Shown here: positions 1 to 7,014 of the stretch, piece after piece
Layout: every line of letters begins with the position of its first letter
Position numbering within the stretch: the first letter of the stretch is position 1
DNA from: an uncultured Clostridia bacterium
Lineage (GTDB): Bacteria; Bacillota; Clostridia; Christensenellales; UBA1242
Assembly (NCBI GenBank): GCA_900554955.1
Contig: USJH01000007.1
Coordinates: 1-13,329 of the forward strand
DNA: 13,329 nt
Reading direction: 5' to 3'
Notes under the pieces: model-generated
What the model was told of the DNA's origin: nothing
Databases searched by the model: none
The model's input: only the letters and a program-made list of their open reading frames with translations
Translations under genes and position numbers: made by a program

Positions 1-1119
1 TGAAACATAGTCAAGACCAATCTTGTGACAGAATTCAATTGATGAAGGATCTCCACCGTGTTCACCACAGATTCCTGTGTGAAGTTCAGGACGAGTTTTT
101 CTTCCTTCAGTAACTGCAATATCCATAAGTCTGCCAACACCAGTTGTGTCAAGACGTGCAAATGGATCTGATTCATAAATCTTGTTTGCATAATATGATG
201 GAAGGAATTTTCCAGCATCATCACGGCTGAAGCCGAATGTCATTTGAGTAAGGTCGTTTGTTCCGAAACAGAAGAATTCAGCTTCTGTTGCAATGTCCCC
301 AGCTGTAAGAGCAGCACGTGGGATTTCGATCATTGTTCCAACTTCATATTTAAGGTTAGATTTAGCAGCTTTGATAACTTCGTCTGCTGTTTCAACAACA
401 ACATTCTTAACGAATTTAAGCTCTTTAACTTCACCAACAAGTGGAATCATGATTTGTGGAACAACTTTCCAGTTTTTATGTTTCTTTTGAACATTGATTG
501 CAGCTTTAATGATTGCACGTGTTTGCATTCTTGCAATTTCAGGATATGTAACACTCAAACGGCAACCACGGTGACCCATCATTGGGTTGAATTCGTGAAG
601 GTCTGCAATGATTTGTTTGATTTGAGAAACTGTTTTGCCTTGTGTTTTTGCCAAAGCTTTAATGTCTTCTTCAGCTGTTGGAACGAACTCGTGAAGAGGT
701 GGATCCAAGAATCTGATTGTTACAGGATAGCCTTGTGATGCTTCATAAAGACCTTCAAAATCTTCTTGTTGCATTGGCTCAATTTTTGCAAGTGCAACTT
801 CTCTTTCTTCAAGAGTGTCTGAGCAAATCATTTCACGGAAAGCACCAATTCTTGCAGGATCAAAGAACATGTGTTCTGTTCTGCAAAGTCCAATTCCATG
901 AGCGCCAAGTTCGAATGCTCTTTGAGCATCTGCAGGAGTATCAGCGTTTGTGCGAACTTCAAGAGCTCTATATTTGTCAGCAAGTTTCATGATTCTTCCG
1001 AAATATCCGCTGTTTGGATCTGCTGGAACAGTTTTAATGATTGTGTTATAAATGTTACCAGTTGAACCATCAAGAGAAATTCCGTCACCTTCATGATAGG
1101 TTTTTCCACCAAGAGTGAA
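1..1119 (-). pseudogene. ppdK: Pyruvate, phosphate dikinase, C-terminal part (out of frame with its N-terminal part, cut by window edge)
   Basis: This is the PEP/pyruvate-binding half of pyruvate, phosphate dikinase, read in a different frame from the N-terminal half that precedes it on the same strand. The frame is open without a stop from about 1119 to base 1. Recognisable PPDK blocks appear in order: FTLGGKTYHEGD, SLDGSTG, RTNADTP, GLCRTEHMFF, LDPPLHEFVP, EFNPMMGHRGCRL, GTMIEIPRAAL, FGTNDLTQMTFGFSRDD and ICGEHGGDPSS. The Cys of the last block (codon 67-69) is the family's catalytic residue for the pyruvate site, so the catalytic parts survive. Roughly the last 20 residues lie beyond the window. 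No convincing start with a ribosome binding site is seen for this part alone, so it was presumably once translated as one protein with the upstream part. A sequencing or assembly error cannot be excluded. Confidence 0.88.
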
Positions 1120-2561
1120 GAATCCATCTTGATTTCGCCACAACCTGAAACGCAGCATGTTCCCATTCCACGAGCAACAACGGCAGCGTGAGATGTTTGA
1201 CCACCACGAACTGTCAAGATACCTTGAGCATATTTCATTCCTTCGATATCTTCAGGTGATGTTTCAAGACGAACAAGAACAACTTTGTGTTTTTGTTTTC
1301 CAAGACGAACTGCATCTTCAGCTGTGAACACGATTGTTCCGGCAGCAGCACCAGGAGAAGCAGCAATACCTTTACCAACAAGGTTGTTTTTGTCTGCATC
1401 TTTCAATGCTTTTGCATCAAATGTTGGGTGAAGAAGCATGTCAAGAGTTTTAGCATCAATTTGCATTAATGCTTCTTGTTCTGTGATCATTCCTTCATCG
1501 ATCAAGTCACAAGCGATACGAATCGCAGCAGCAGCTGTTCTTTTTCCATTTCTTGTTTGAAGCATGTAAAGTTTCTTGTCTTCAATTGTAAATTCCATGT
1601 CTTGCATGTCTCTATAGTGATTTTCAAGAGTTGTGCAAATTTGTTTGAATTGTTCATAAACTTCAGGCATAACTTCAGCCATTTTTTGAATTGGCATTGG
1701 AGTTCTTACACCGGCAACAACGTCTTCACCTTGAGCATTCATAAGGAACTCACCCATAAGACCTTTTTCACCAGTTGCAGGGTTACGTGTAAATGCAACA
1801 CCAGTTCCAGATGTTTCACCCATGTTACCAAATGCCATCATTTGAACGTTAACAGCAGTTCCCCAAGAATAAGGAATGTCGTGATCCATACGATAAACGT
1901 TTGCACGAGGGTTGTCCCAAGAACGGAAAACAGCTTTGATAGCTTCGAAAAGTTGTTCTTTTGGATCTGATGGGAAATCTTTTCCAAGTTGCTTTTTATA
2001 TTCTGCTTTAAATTGATTTGCAAGTTCTTTCAAATCTTCTGCAGAAAGGTCAACGTCATAAACGATGCCTTTTTTCTCTTTCATTTGGTCGATAAGTTTT
2101 TCGAAATATTTCTTTCCAACTTCCATAACCACGTCAGAGAACATTTGAATAAATCTTCTATAACAGTCATATGCCCAGCGTGGGTTTCCACTCTTTTTAG
2201 CAAGAGTTTCAACAACTTCTTCGTTAAGACCAAGGTTAAGGATTGTATCCATCATTCCTGGCATTGATGCACGAGCACCTGAACGAACAGAAACAAGCAA
2301 TGGATTTTCTTTATCACCAAATTTTTTGCCAGTGATTTTTTCCATTTTTGTGATGTTCTTCATGATTTCGCTACGAATTTGATCGTTGATTTGTCTGCCA
2401 TCTTCATAATATTGAGTGCAGGCTTCGGTTGAAATTGTGAAACCTTGAGGAACAGGAAGACCAATTTTTGTCATTTCTGCAAGGTTAGCACCTTTTCCGC
2501 CAAGAAGGTTACGCATTGTAGCATCGCCTTCGCTGAACAAGTAAACATATTTTTTAGCCAT
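987..2561 (-). CDS. ppdK: Pyruvate, phosphate dikinase, N-terminal part, ending in a frameshifted tail
   Basis: Pyruvate, phosphate dikinase interconverts pyruvate, ATP and phosphate with PEP, AMP and pyrophosphate. In anaerobes it often works in the glycolytic direction. As read the protein is 524 residues. Residues 1-480 are normal PPDK: the ATP-grasp nucleotide-binding part begins with LLGGKGANLAEM and contains SVRSGARASMPGMMDT. The phosphohistidine domain carries GGQTSHAAVVARGMG, with catalytic His458. After GCGEIKMD (residue 480) the frame is lost, and about 44 unrelated residues follow to a stop at 987. The complete family protein is about 870-880 residues, so this product would lack the PEP/pyruvate domain and should be inactive alone. 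The start is supported by AAGGAGA about 10 bases upstream and by a good promoter further up. It lies downstream of recO but is separated from it by a terminator. Confidence 0.9.
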   Translation of the reverse strand: MAKKYVYLFSEGDATMRNLLGGKGANLAEMTKIGLPVPQGFTISTEACTQYYEDGRQINDQIRSEIMKNITKMEKITGKKFGDKENPLLVSVRSGARASMPGMMDTILNLGLNEEVVETLAKKSGNPRWAYDCYRRFIQMFSDVVMEVGKKYFEKLIDQMKEKKGIVYDVDLSAEDLKELANQFKAEYKKQLGKDFPSDPKEQLFEAIKAVFRSWDNPRANVYRMDHDIPYSWGTAVNVQMMAFGNMGETSGTGVAFTRNPATGEKGLMGEFLMNAQGEDVVAGVRTPMPIQKMAEVMPEVYEQFKQICTTLENHYRDMQDMEFTIEDKKLYMLQTRNGKRTAAAAIRIACDLIDEGMITEQEALMQIDAKTLDMLLHPTFDAKALKDADKNNLVGKGIAASPGAAAGTIVFTAEDAVRLGKQKHKVVLVRLETSPEDIEGMKYAQGILTVRGGQTSHAAVVARGMGTCCVSGCGEIKMDSSLLVEKPIMKVTEFLLMVQLVTFITQSLKLFQQIQTADISEES

Positions 2562-2603
2562 TAAATATTTTTCTCCTTATTGTTTTTGTTATTCACGTTT
2601 TTA

Positions 2604-2633
2604 ATTATACAATATTACACCATCAAAAATCAA
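2604..2633 (-). promoter_or_regulatory. Sigma-A type promoter of ppdK
   Basis: On the minus strand TTGATT (2628-2633) and a perfect TATAAT (2604-2609) are separated by 18 bases. They lie about 43 bases before the ppdK start and just after the recO terminator, so ppdK appears to be its own transcription unit. Confidence 0.65.
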
Positions 2634-2667
2634 ACATATAGAAAAATTTATAAAACTTTTTTGGCAC

Positions 2668-2691
2668 AAAAAAAGCCTGCAAGTGCAGACT
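2668..2691 (-). terminator. Intrinsic terminator of recO
   Basis: Read on the minus strand, a GTCTGC/GCAGGC stem with an ACTT loop, closed by an outer A-T pair, is followed directly by seven T. It begins about 10 bases after the recO stop codon and precedes the ppdK promoter. Confidence 0.85.
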
Positions 2692-2700
2692 TAATATTGA

Positions 2701-3450
2701 TTATTCAAAATATTTTGAAAGACAAGTTATCTTTTCGTTTGTTCTGAAATAGAACTGTTTAACCGCAAGTTTAAGCATGTTTGTAAGCTGCTCACGTGAA
2801 GAAAACTTGAGAGTTGCAAGTGAATTAATATCACAACTATTGATATTTTTCAAAATTGCCCACTCTCCTTTTTCAAGGTGAACACTTTGAATGTGATTTT
2901 CACACGAATTACAAATTACCCCACTTCCTTCATATACAAGCCCGGCAGAAACTTCATTTTTCATGCTTTTACCACAATTTCCACAAATGTCAAGGTCAAA
3001 ACCAAAACCCGAAAGTTTTAAGCTTTCAATTATAAATTTGATTAATGTTGCAGTTGGCTCTGACTTTTCATATGCCAAAACCTTCAAACAATTTAACAAA
3101 AGTTTGAAAAGCTCAAAATTACTTTCCCCTTCTTGAGAAATTTTTCCAGAAATTTCAAGCATGGCACTTGCAAGAACATAACTATCAAGATTATATGCGA
3201 GATCATAAAAAGTATCATGAACATAACAATCAGTAACTGTATATCTTCCGCCTTTTTCTGCTAAAACAAATTCGCCAAGACAAAACGGACTTGCACAAAC
3301 CGCAAGCTTTGCTTTTGGTTTTTCAACTCCACGAATCACAGCAAAAAACCGCCCAAGTTCTGGGCTGAATATTTCAAGAAGTCTTGCAGCATCTGTTGTG
3401 TGTGGGCTCGACTTCAAAACAATGCCTATTGTCTTTACACTTTCTGCCAT
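2701..3450 (-). CDS. recO: DNA repair protein RecO
   Basis: RecO is a cytoplasmic recombination mediator that helps RecA load onto single-stranded DNA coated with SSB, together with RecR. At 249 residues it has the usual length. The N-terminal OB-fold part starts with a typical strand (KTIGIVLKSS) followed by the LLEIFSPELGRFFAVIRG block. The C-terminal helical part carries a zinc ribbon with Cys156, Cys159, Cys180 and Cys183 (CGNCG and CNSC), as in Firmicutes RecO. The start has AAGGA 6-7 bases upstream. Its place two genes after era on the same strand matches the usual era-recO order. A -10-like TATAAT lies at 3502-3507 on the minus strand, but no convincing -35 goes with it. A terminator follows the gene. 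Confidence 0.93.
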   Translation of the reverse strand: MAESVKTIGIVLKSSPHTTDAARLLEIFSPELGRFFAVIRGVEKPKAKLAVCASPFCLGEFVLAEKGGRYTVTDCYVHDTFYDLAYNLDSYVLASAMLEISGKISQEGESNFELFKLLLNCLKVLAYEKSEPTATLIKFIIESLKLSGFGFDLDICGNCGKSMKNEVSAGLVYEGSGVICNSCENHIQSVHLEKGEWAILKNINSCDINSLATLKFSSREQLTNMLKLAVKQFYFRTNEKITCLSKYFE

Positions 3451-3514
3451 TATTTTTCCTTCGTGGTGTTTTTATTTATAATTGTTATATATATTGGTTT
3501 TATTATATAGCATA

Positions 3515-3546
3515 TGCTTAATAAAAATTCACATCTATATTAAGCA
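3515..3546. repeat. Inverted repeat upstream of recO
   Basis: TGCTTAATA (3515-3523) and TATTAAGCA (3538-3546) form a perfect 9-bp inverted repeat around a 14-base loop. It has no T-run on either side, so it is not a typical terminator. It sits just upstream of the possible -10 of recO and could be an operator or an mRNA leader hairpin, but the function is unknown. Confidence 0.4.
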
Positions 3547-3591
3547 CATCATGCATATATCAATTGCCGAAACTTATCTTCAAATTTTTTA

Positions 3592-3611
3592 TGCATAGGA
3601 AAACTTATGCA
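3592..3611. repeat. Short perfect inverted repeat between recO and the small gene
   Basis: TGCATA and TATGCA form a 6-bp stem with an 8-base loop, about 20 bases past the stop of the small unknown gene at 3632. There is no T-run on the minus strand, so a terminator role is weak. Confidence 0.3.
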
Positions 3612-3631
3612 ATTGGATAAATTTCATAAAA

Positions 3632-3853
3632 CTACATTTCGTTTTGCTCTTCATCTTCAAGAAGTTGTTTTTGAAGTTTTTTTCTGCCCCTTAACACTTC
3701 TCTTTGACCTGCAATTGTTCCATAAACTTGAATGTTACCAGGCTTGATTCCGGCTTCTTTATTTCCATAAATAAACAAATCATATGATTTTCCAAGACCT
3801 TTTTGAAGTTTTTCAATCGTCTTTTGATTTTCAGTTGATGTTAAAAATTCCAT
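3632..3853 (-). CDS. Small protein of unknown function (73 aa) between era and recO
   Basis: I do not recognise this protein. The start is taken at the ATG at 3853 because an AAAGGAGAA ribosome binding site sits 6-7 bases before it. A TTG further upstream at 3889 would add 12 residues but has no such site. The product has 73 residues with no membrane segment and no signal peptide. It starts MEFLTSTENQKTIEKLQKG, has a Gly-containing middle (YGNKEAGIKPGNIQVYGTIA) and ends in a basic then acidic tail (RGRKKLQKQLLEDEEQNEM). A -10-like TATAAT is seen on the minus strand at 3900-3905 without a clear -35. It occupies the slot where Bacillus has the small gene yqzL, but I see no resemblance to YqzL. 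Probably a soluble cytoplasmic protein. Confidence 0.72.
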   Translation of the reverse strand: MEFLTSTENQKTIEKLQKGLGKSYDLFIYGNKEAGIKPGNIQVYGTIAGQREVLRGRKKLQKQLLEDEEQNEM

Positions 3854-3953
3854 GTCACATTCTCCTTTATATATTTCAATTTTTGCCAACCAAGCGGGAA
3901 TTATACAAGATTATTTTGTCTGATTTTGTTTTTATTAAAAGCACTTTCAAACT

Positions 3954-3988
3954 GCTATGTCACGCATAGGTCTTATGTCTGGCATAGC
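3954..3988. repeat. 35-base near-perfect palindrome downstream of era
   Basis: The 35 bases pair end to end around base 3971: the GCTATG/CATAGC outer stem continues inward to about 15-16 pairs, with one C-C mismatch and three G-T wobbles as read on the plus strand. It lies about 30 bases after the era stop codon. No T-run follows on the minus strand, so it could be an RNA 3'-end stabiliser, a weak terminator or a repeat element. Confidence 0.45.
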
Positions 3989-4016
3989 ACCAAACAATTC
4001 CCAATTTATCTAGGTT

Positions 4017-4907
4017 TTAGCCAATATCTTTAATGTTATATCCAAACTCTTCAAGGGCATTTTTGTCCTGTTTCCAGCCCTCACGAACCTTTACAAAAAG
4101 CTCAAGCAAAACCTTTTCGCCAGTAAGTCTTTCAATGTCTTCCCTTGCACTTGTTCCAATCTTTTTAAGCATTGATCCATGAGAGCCAATGATAATTTGT
4201 TTGTGACGCTCGCTTTCACAAATGATTGATGCACCAATTTTTACAAGGGTTTTAGTTTCTTTATAAGTTTCAATTTCAACAGCGATTCCGTGTGGAATTT
4301 CTTCTTGCAAAAACAAAAGTGCTTTTTCACGAATTATTTCTGCTGTCATGAAACGGAAGTTTTTATCAGTGTATTGATCACGTGGATAATATGCTGGACC
4401 TTCTGGTAAAACTGAAAGCACTGCCCTGTCAATCTCTTCAAGATTTCTCTTTTTAAGAGCAGAGATAACAACAAATTGCTTTACAAATTGGAAATCATTA
4501 AGTTTTGCCAAAATTGGATAAAGTTTTTCATAAGATGAAATGTCAACCTTATTCACAACAACAAAAACTGGAATTTTACTTTCTCGATATTTTTCAATAA
4601 GCTCAAAATCAAAATTATTTATTTTTGTTGCATCTAATAAAATCATGATTGCATCAACATCGTTTTGTGCCGACTCGGTGCTTTTTTGAAGATATTTAGC
4701 AAGTCCGCTTGTTCCGTTATAAATTCCAGGAGTGTCAACAAAAACAATTTGATAATCTTCGCCGTTTTTGATTCCTAAAATTTTATTTCTTGTTGTTTGT
4801 GGTTTAGGGCTTGTGATTGCAACCTTTTCGCCAACCAAAGCATTTATAAGTGTGCTCTTGCCAACATTTGGTTTTCCTATCACCGCAACAAATCCGCTTT
4901 TAAACAT
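4017..4907 (-). CDS. era: GTPase Era
   Basis: Era is an essential GTPase that binds the 3' end of 16S rRNA and helps mature the 30S subunit. The 296-residue length is normal. The GTPase domain shows G1 GKPNVGKS (11-18), G3 DTPG, G4 NKVD and G5 SAL, with the TTR of the switch I region around residue 40. The C-terminal KH domain shows the typical IIIG-x-x-G block as IIIGSHGSMLKKIG; the loop reads GSHG instead of the common GKGG. The ribosome binding site AAAGGTG overlaps the stop codon of ybeY, and only 10 bases separate the two genes, so they are co-transcribed and probably translationally coupled. Both proteins act in small-subunit maturation. Confidence 0.96.
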   Translation of the reverse strand: MFKSGFVAVIGKPNVGKSTLINALVGEKVAITSPKPQTTRNKILGIKNGEDYQIVFVDTPGIYNGTSGLAKYLQKSTESAQNDVDAIMILLDATKINNFDFELIEKYRESKIPVFVVVNKVDISSYEKLYPILAKLNDFQFVKQFVVISALKKRNLEEIDRAVLSVLPEGPAYYPRDQYTDKNFRFMTAEIIREKALLFLQEEIPHGIAVEIETYKETKTLVKIGASIICESERHKQIIIGSHGSMLKKIGTSAREDIERLTGEKVLLELFVKVREGWKQDKNALEEFGYNIKDIG

Positions 4908-4917
4908 ATTTTCACCT

Positions 4918-5391
4918 TTAAATTATTTTTTTAGTTTTTAAGATTTTTGCAACAGCATCTTCAACTGGTTGCATTTGCATGAAGTCTTCATCTTTAATGT
5001 GATCATATCCCATCAAGTGAAGTGTGCTGTGAACAGCAAGCTTGCTAACTTCTGCTTCAAGTGTTTGATTATATTCTTTTGCCTGAGCTTCCGCTTGCGA
5101 CAAACAAATTGCCATGTCACCAAGATGAACATCATCTTTATGCATGAACACCTTCTTCCCAAGAAGCTCCCCAGCATTTATTGAAAATGATGGAAAACTT
5201 AACACATCGGTTGTTTTGTCAATATTTCTTGTTCGTTTATTAAGGTCTTTCATTTCGCCAGCATCAACAAACATTACACAAAGTTCAAGTTTTTTATGAT
5301 CTTGTCCAAGATAGTCGAGAGTTTCGATTATTGATTTCTTCACAACATCTTTAATTTTAAGAGTTGCTTTGTTTACAAATTCAATTTTCAT
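4918..5391 (-). CDS. ybeY: Endoribonuclease YbeY (rRNA maturation factor)
   Basis: YbeY is a zinc-dependent RNase involved in 16S rRNA 3'-end processing and ribosome quality control. The 157-residue protein carries the defining motif HSTLHLMGYDH (121-131), whose three His (121, 125, 131) bind the metal, and the upstream block KTTDVLSFPSF (59-69). The start is the ATG at 5391, preceded by GGGGAAGGAA; a GTG at 5406 in the same frame is five codons earlier and lacks a ribosome binding site. It is the first gene of the ybeY-era unit and is divergent from yqfC. Confidence 0.95.
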   Translation of the reverse strand: MKIEFVNKATLKIKDVVKKSIIETLDYLGQDHKKLELCVMFVDAGEMKDLNKRTRNIDKTTDVLSFPSFSINAGELLGKKVFMHKDDVHLGDMAICLSQAEAQAKEYNQTLEAEVSKLAVHSTLHLMGYDHIKDEDFMQMQPVEDAVAKILKTKKII

Positions 5392-5410
5392 TATTCCTTC
5401 CCCCACTTAT

Positions 5411-5440
5411 ATTTTATCACATTCAAAAAGCGGTTGGCAA
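5411..5440 (-). promoter_or_regulatory. Sigma-A type promoter of ybeY-era
   Basis: TTGCCA (5435-5440) and TAAAAT (5411-5416) on the minus strand are 18 bases apart and 20 bases before the ybeY start. The match is good but not perfect. Confidence 0.5.
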
Positions 5441-5452
5441 GCAAAGGTGTTA

Positions 5453-5482
5453 GTCATTATATACAAATCTTTTGCATAACAT
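5453..5482 (+). promoter_or_regulatory. Possible sporulation sigma (sigma-E-like) promoter of yqfC-yqfD
   Basis: GTCATTAT (5453-5460) and CATAACAT (5475-5482) are separated by 14 bases. This resembles the sigma-E pattern, with its CATA-n-n-n-T type -10 and 13-14 base spacing. yqfC and yqfD are known members of the mother-cell sporulation programme in Bacillus, which fits. The weak point is distance: the predicted start of transcription would fall at about 5489, only about 8 bases before the yqfC start codon and inside its GGTG motif. Confidence 0.35.
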
Positions 5483-5496
5483 TTATTGGTGAAAAC

Positions 5497-5757
5497 ATGA
5501 GCTATTTTGACGAAAACTTAAAATCTTTAAACATTTCCGAACTTGCAATTGAAACGACAACAGTGCATTTTATTTTGCATAAAGGGATTATTGTTGAAGG
5601 GTTTAAAAAAATATTTGAACTTTCAGAAAACAAAATTACACTTGCACTAAAAACAGGTGAAACCCTTATAGTCACTGGCGATAAACTTGAAATTAAAGAG
5701 ATTGCAAAAGGTGAAATTTCTGTTGCTGGAGAAATATATAACATTCAAGTTAAATAA
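5497..5757 (+). CDS. yqfC: YqfC family sporulation protein
   Basis: The 86-residue product matches the YqfC/YabP family of small sporulation proteins in size and pattern: a short N-terminal part, then beta-rich sequence (TTTVHFILHKGIIVEGFKKI, ENKITLALKTGETLIVTGDK, ISVAGEIYNIQVK). The exact biochemical role is not known; Bacillus members are made in the mother cell. The start is the ATG at 5497 with a weak GGTG site 5 bases before it. The extra 21 codons back to a TTG at 5434 look non-coding and overlap the promoter region. It is followed after 8 bases by yqfD, as in other spore formers, and the two surely form one operon. The pair points the opposite way from its usual neighbours ybeY and floA. 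Confidence 0.82.
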   Translation: MSYFDENLKSLNISELAIETTTVHFILHKGIIVEGFKKIFELSENKITLALKTGETLIVTGDKLEIKEIAKGEISVAGEIYNIQVK

Positions 5758-5765
5758 GGTTTTAT

Positions 5766-6905
5766 ATGGACAAAACATTTTATACACTATCAATTTCAGG
5801 GCTAAATTTGCACCACGCCATAGAATATTTTGAGCGTGAGCATTTTCATGCTAAAAACCTTTCAAGAACCGATAAAAACACATTATTTGTTACTCTTCCA
5901 AAATCTGAATATAAAAAGTTCCGATCAGAAAATTTTGCAAGGACATTCAGAATTAAAATCATAAAAAGATCTGGAAATGAAGAAACTATCTCATCACTTC
6001 TTCGACACATTGGACTTTTTCTTGGGCTTATTGTTGCTGCCTCTTCGGTTGTTCTTTGCACAAACCGAATCTTCGCTGTTGAACTTTGCGAAGAAAACCA
6101 CACTTGCAAAAATCAGCAACAATGTATTTTTTTTGGTGAAAATAAAAACAAACTTTTAGAAAGTTTGAAAGATCTTGGAATTGCAAAAGGAAAAAGCCTT
6201 CCACTTAGAAATTCAAACCGAGAAATTGAGCAAAAACTCATAAGACAATTTAAACAAATTTCTGGGGTTACAATAAGACAAAACGGTGTAAAAATTGTTG
6301 TCGAAATTAAAGAGGCAACTTTGCGAGAAGAAGAACACATTTCAAATCTTGTCTCCCCCGTAAGTGGTGTTATTGTAACAAGCACAATAAATTCCGGAAA
6401 AAGCCATGTTAAAAATGGCGATATTGTTTTAAAAGGACAAACTCTTGTTTCTCCAGAAAACAACAAAAACGTTTCTGCAAGTTTTGAAATTCGAACATTT
6501 TATCACGAAACAATGGTTTATAGCGATAACATCACATCATATAAAAGGACTGGCAAAAAATATACAATTAACAACATAGAATTTTTTGGTTTAAAACTTA
6601 AATCAAACAAAAAGCAACCTTTCAAAATTTATGAAGCAAAAACCACAAAAAGATATATGTTTTATAATCTCTTCTTCCCTTTCACAAGCACATCAACAAC
6701 ATTTGAAGAGTTGAAAAAGGAAGAAACCGTGGTTCCATTCGAGCAAGTTGAAGACATCTTGAAACAAAAATTATATGCCGAAACAAAAGCCAACCTGCCA
6801 TCAAATGTTGAAGAAAAAAACAAAACCTTTGCAACTTTCAAAGAAAAAGACAAAACCCGATTAGATTGCTATATTGAAGCAATTGTGACAGTTTCTGCAG
6901 CATAA
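5766..6905 (+). CDS. yqfD: Sporulation protein YqfD
   Basis: YqfD is a membrane protein of the mother-cell sporulation programme; its mechanism is not established. The 379-residue length fits the family. Residues 1-75 form a cytoplasmic N-terminal domain rich in beta strands and basic residues. One membrane segment lies at about 82-99 (IGLFLGLIVAASSVVLCTN). The outer part has a POTRA-like stretch (about 125-185, LLESLKDLGIAKGKS ... QISGVTIRQNGVKIVVEIKE) and then a segment with SPVSGVIVT and NGDIVLKGQTLVSP, as in other YqfD proteins. Two Cys pairs around residues 108-120 (CEENHTCKNQQQC) just outside the membrane are notable. The ribosome binding site TAAGGT overlaps the yqfC stop codon. Two hairpin terminators follow. 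Confidence 0.9.
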   Translation: MDKTFYTLSISGLNLHHAIEYFEREHFHAKNLSRTDKNTLFVTLPKSEYKKFRSENFARTFRIKIIKRSGNEETISSLLRHIGLFLGLIVAASSVVLCTNRIFAVELCEENHTCKNQQQCIFFGENKNKLLESLKDLGIAKGKSLPLRNSNREIEQKLIRQFKQISGVTIRQNGVKIVVEIKEATLREEEHISNLVSPVSGVIVTSTINSGKSHVKNGDIVLKGQTLVSPENNKNVSASFEIRTFYHETMVYSDNITSYKRTGKKYTINNIEFFGLKLKSNKKQPFKIYEAKTTKRYMFYNLFFPFTSTSTTFEELKKEETVVPFEQVEDILKQKLYAETKANLPSNVEEKNKTFATFKEKDKTRLDCYIEAIVTVSAA

Positions 6906-6958
6906 AAAAACAATTTATCACAAGAATTATAAATTTCAAAGTGTGACAAATTGTTTTT
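6906..6958. terminator. Hairpin after yqfD
   Basis: Two 17-base arms (6906-6922 and 6942-6958) pair with one A-C mismatch around a 19-base loop. The right arm ends in TTTTT and the left arm starts with A, so it could stop transcription from both sides. It begins right after the yqfD stop codon. Confidence 0.65.
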
Positions 6959-6972
6959 AGTTTATATTGAAC

Positions 6973-7014
6973 AATAATAAAACCACCAAACTAAAACTTG
7001 GTGGTTTTATTATT
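6973..7014. terminator. Bidirectional terminator between yqfD and the convergent gene, overlapping that gene's stop codon
   Basis: A perfect 17-bp stem (6973-6989 with 6998-7014) contains the CCACC/GGTGG core flanked by A/T-rich ends, with an 8-base loop. The loop contains the stop codon of the minus-strand gene (6991-6993), and the last coding codons of that gene form one arm. T-rich tails occur in both directions. Confidence 0.85.

Noticed and set aside
244..738. Plus-strand open frames across ppdK (also at 1476-1970 and 1989-2267)
   Set aside because: They are antisense shadows with Cys/Phe-rich composition; the minus strand is clearly PPDK.
1117..1127. Programmed frameshift in ppdK
   Set aside because: No slippery heptamer is present and the family spacing suggests missing bases; PPDK is not known to need frameshifting.
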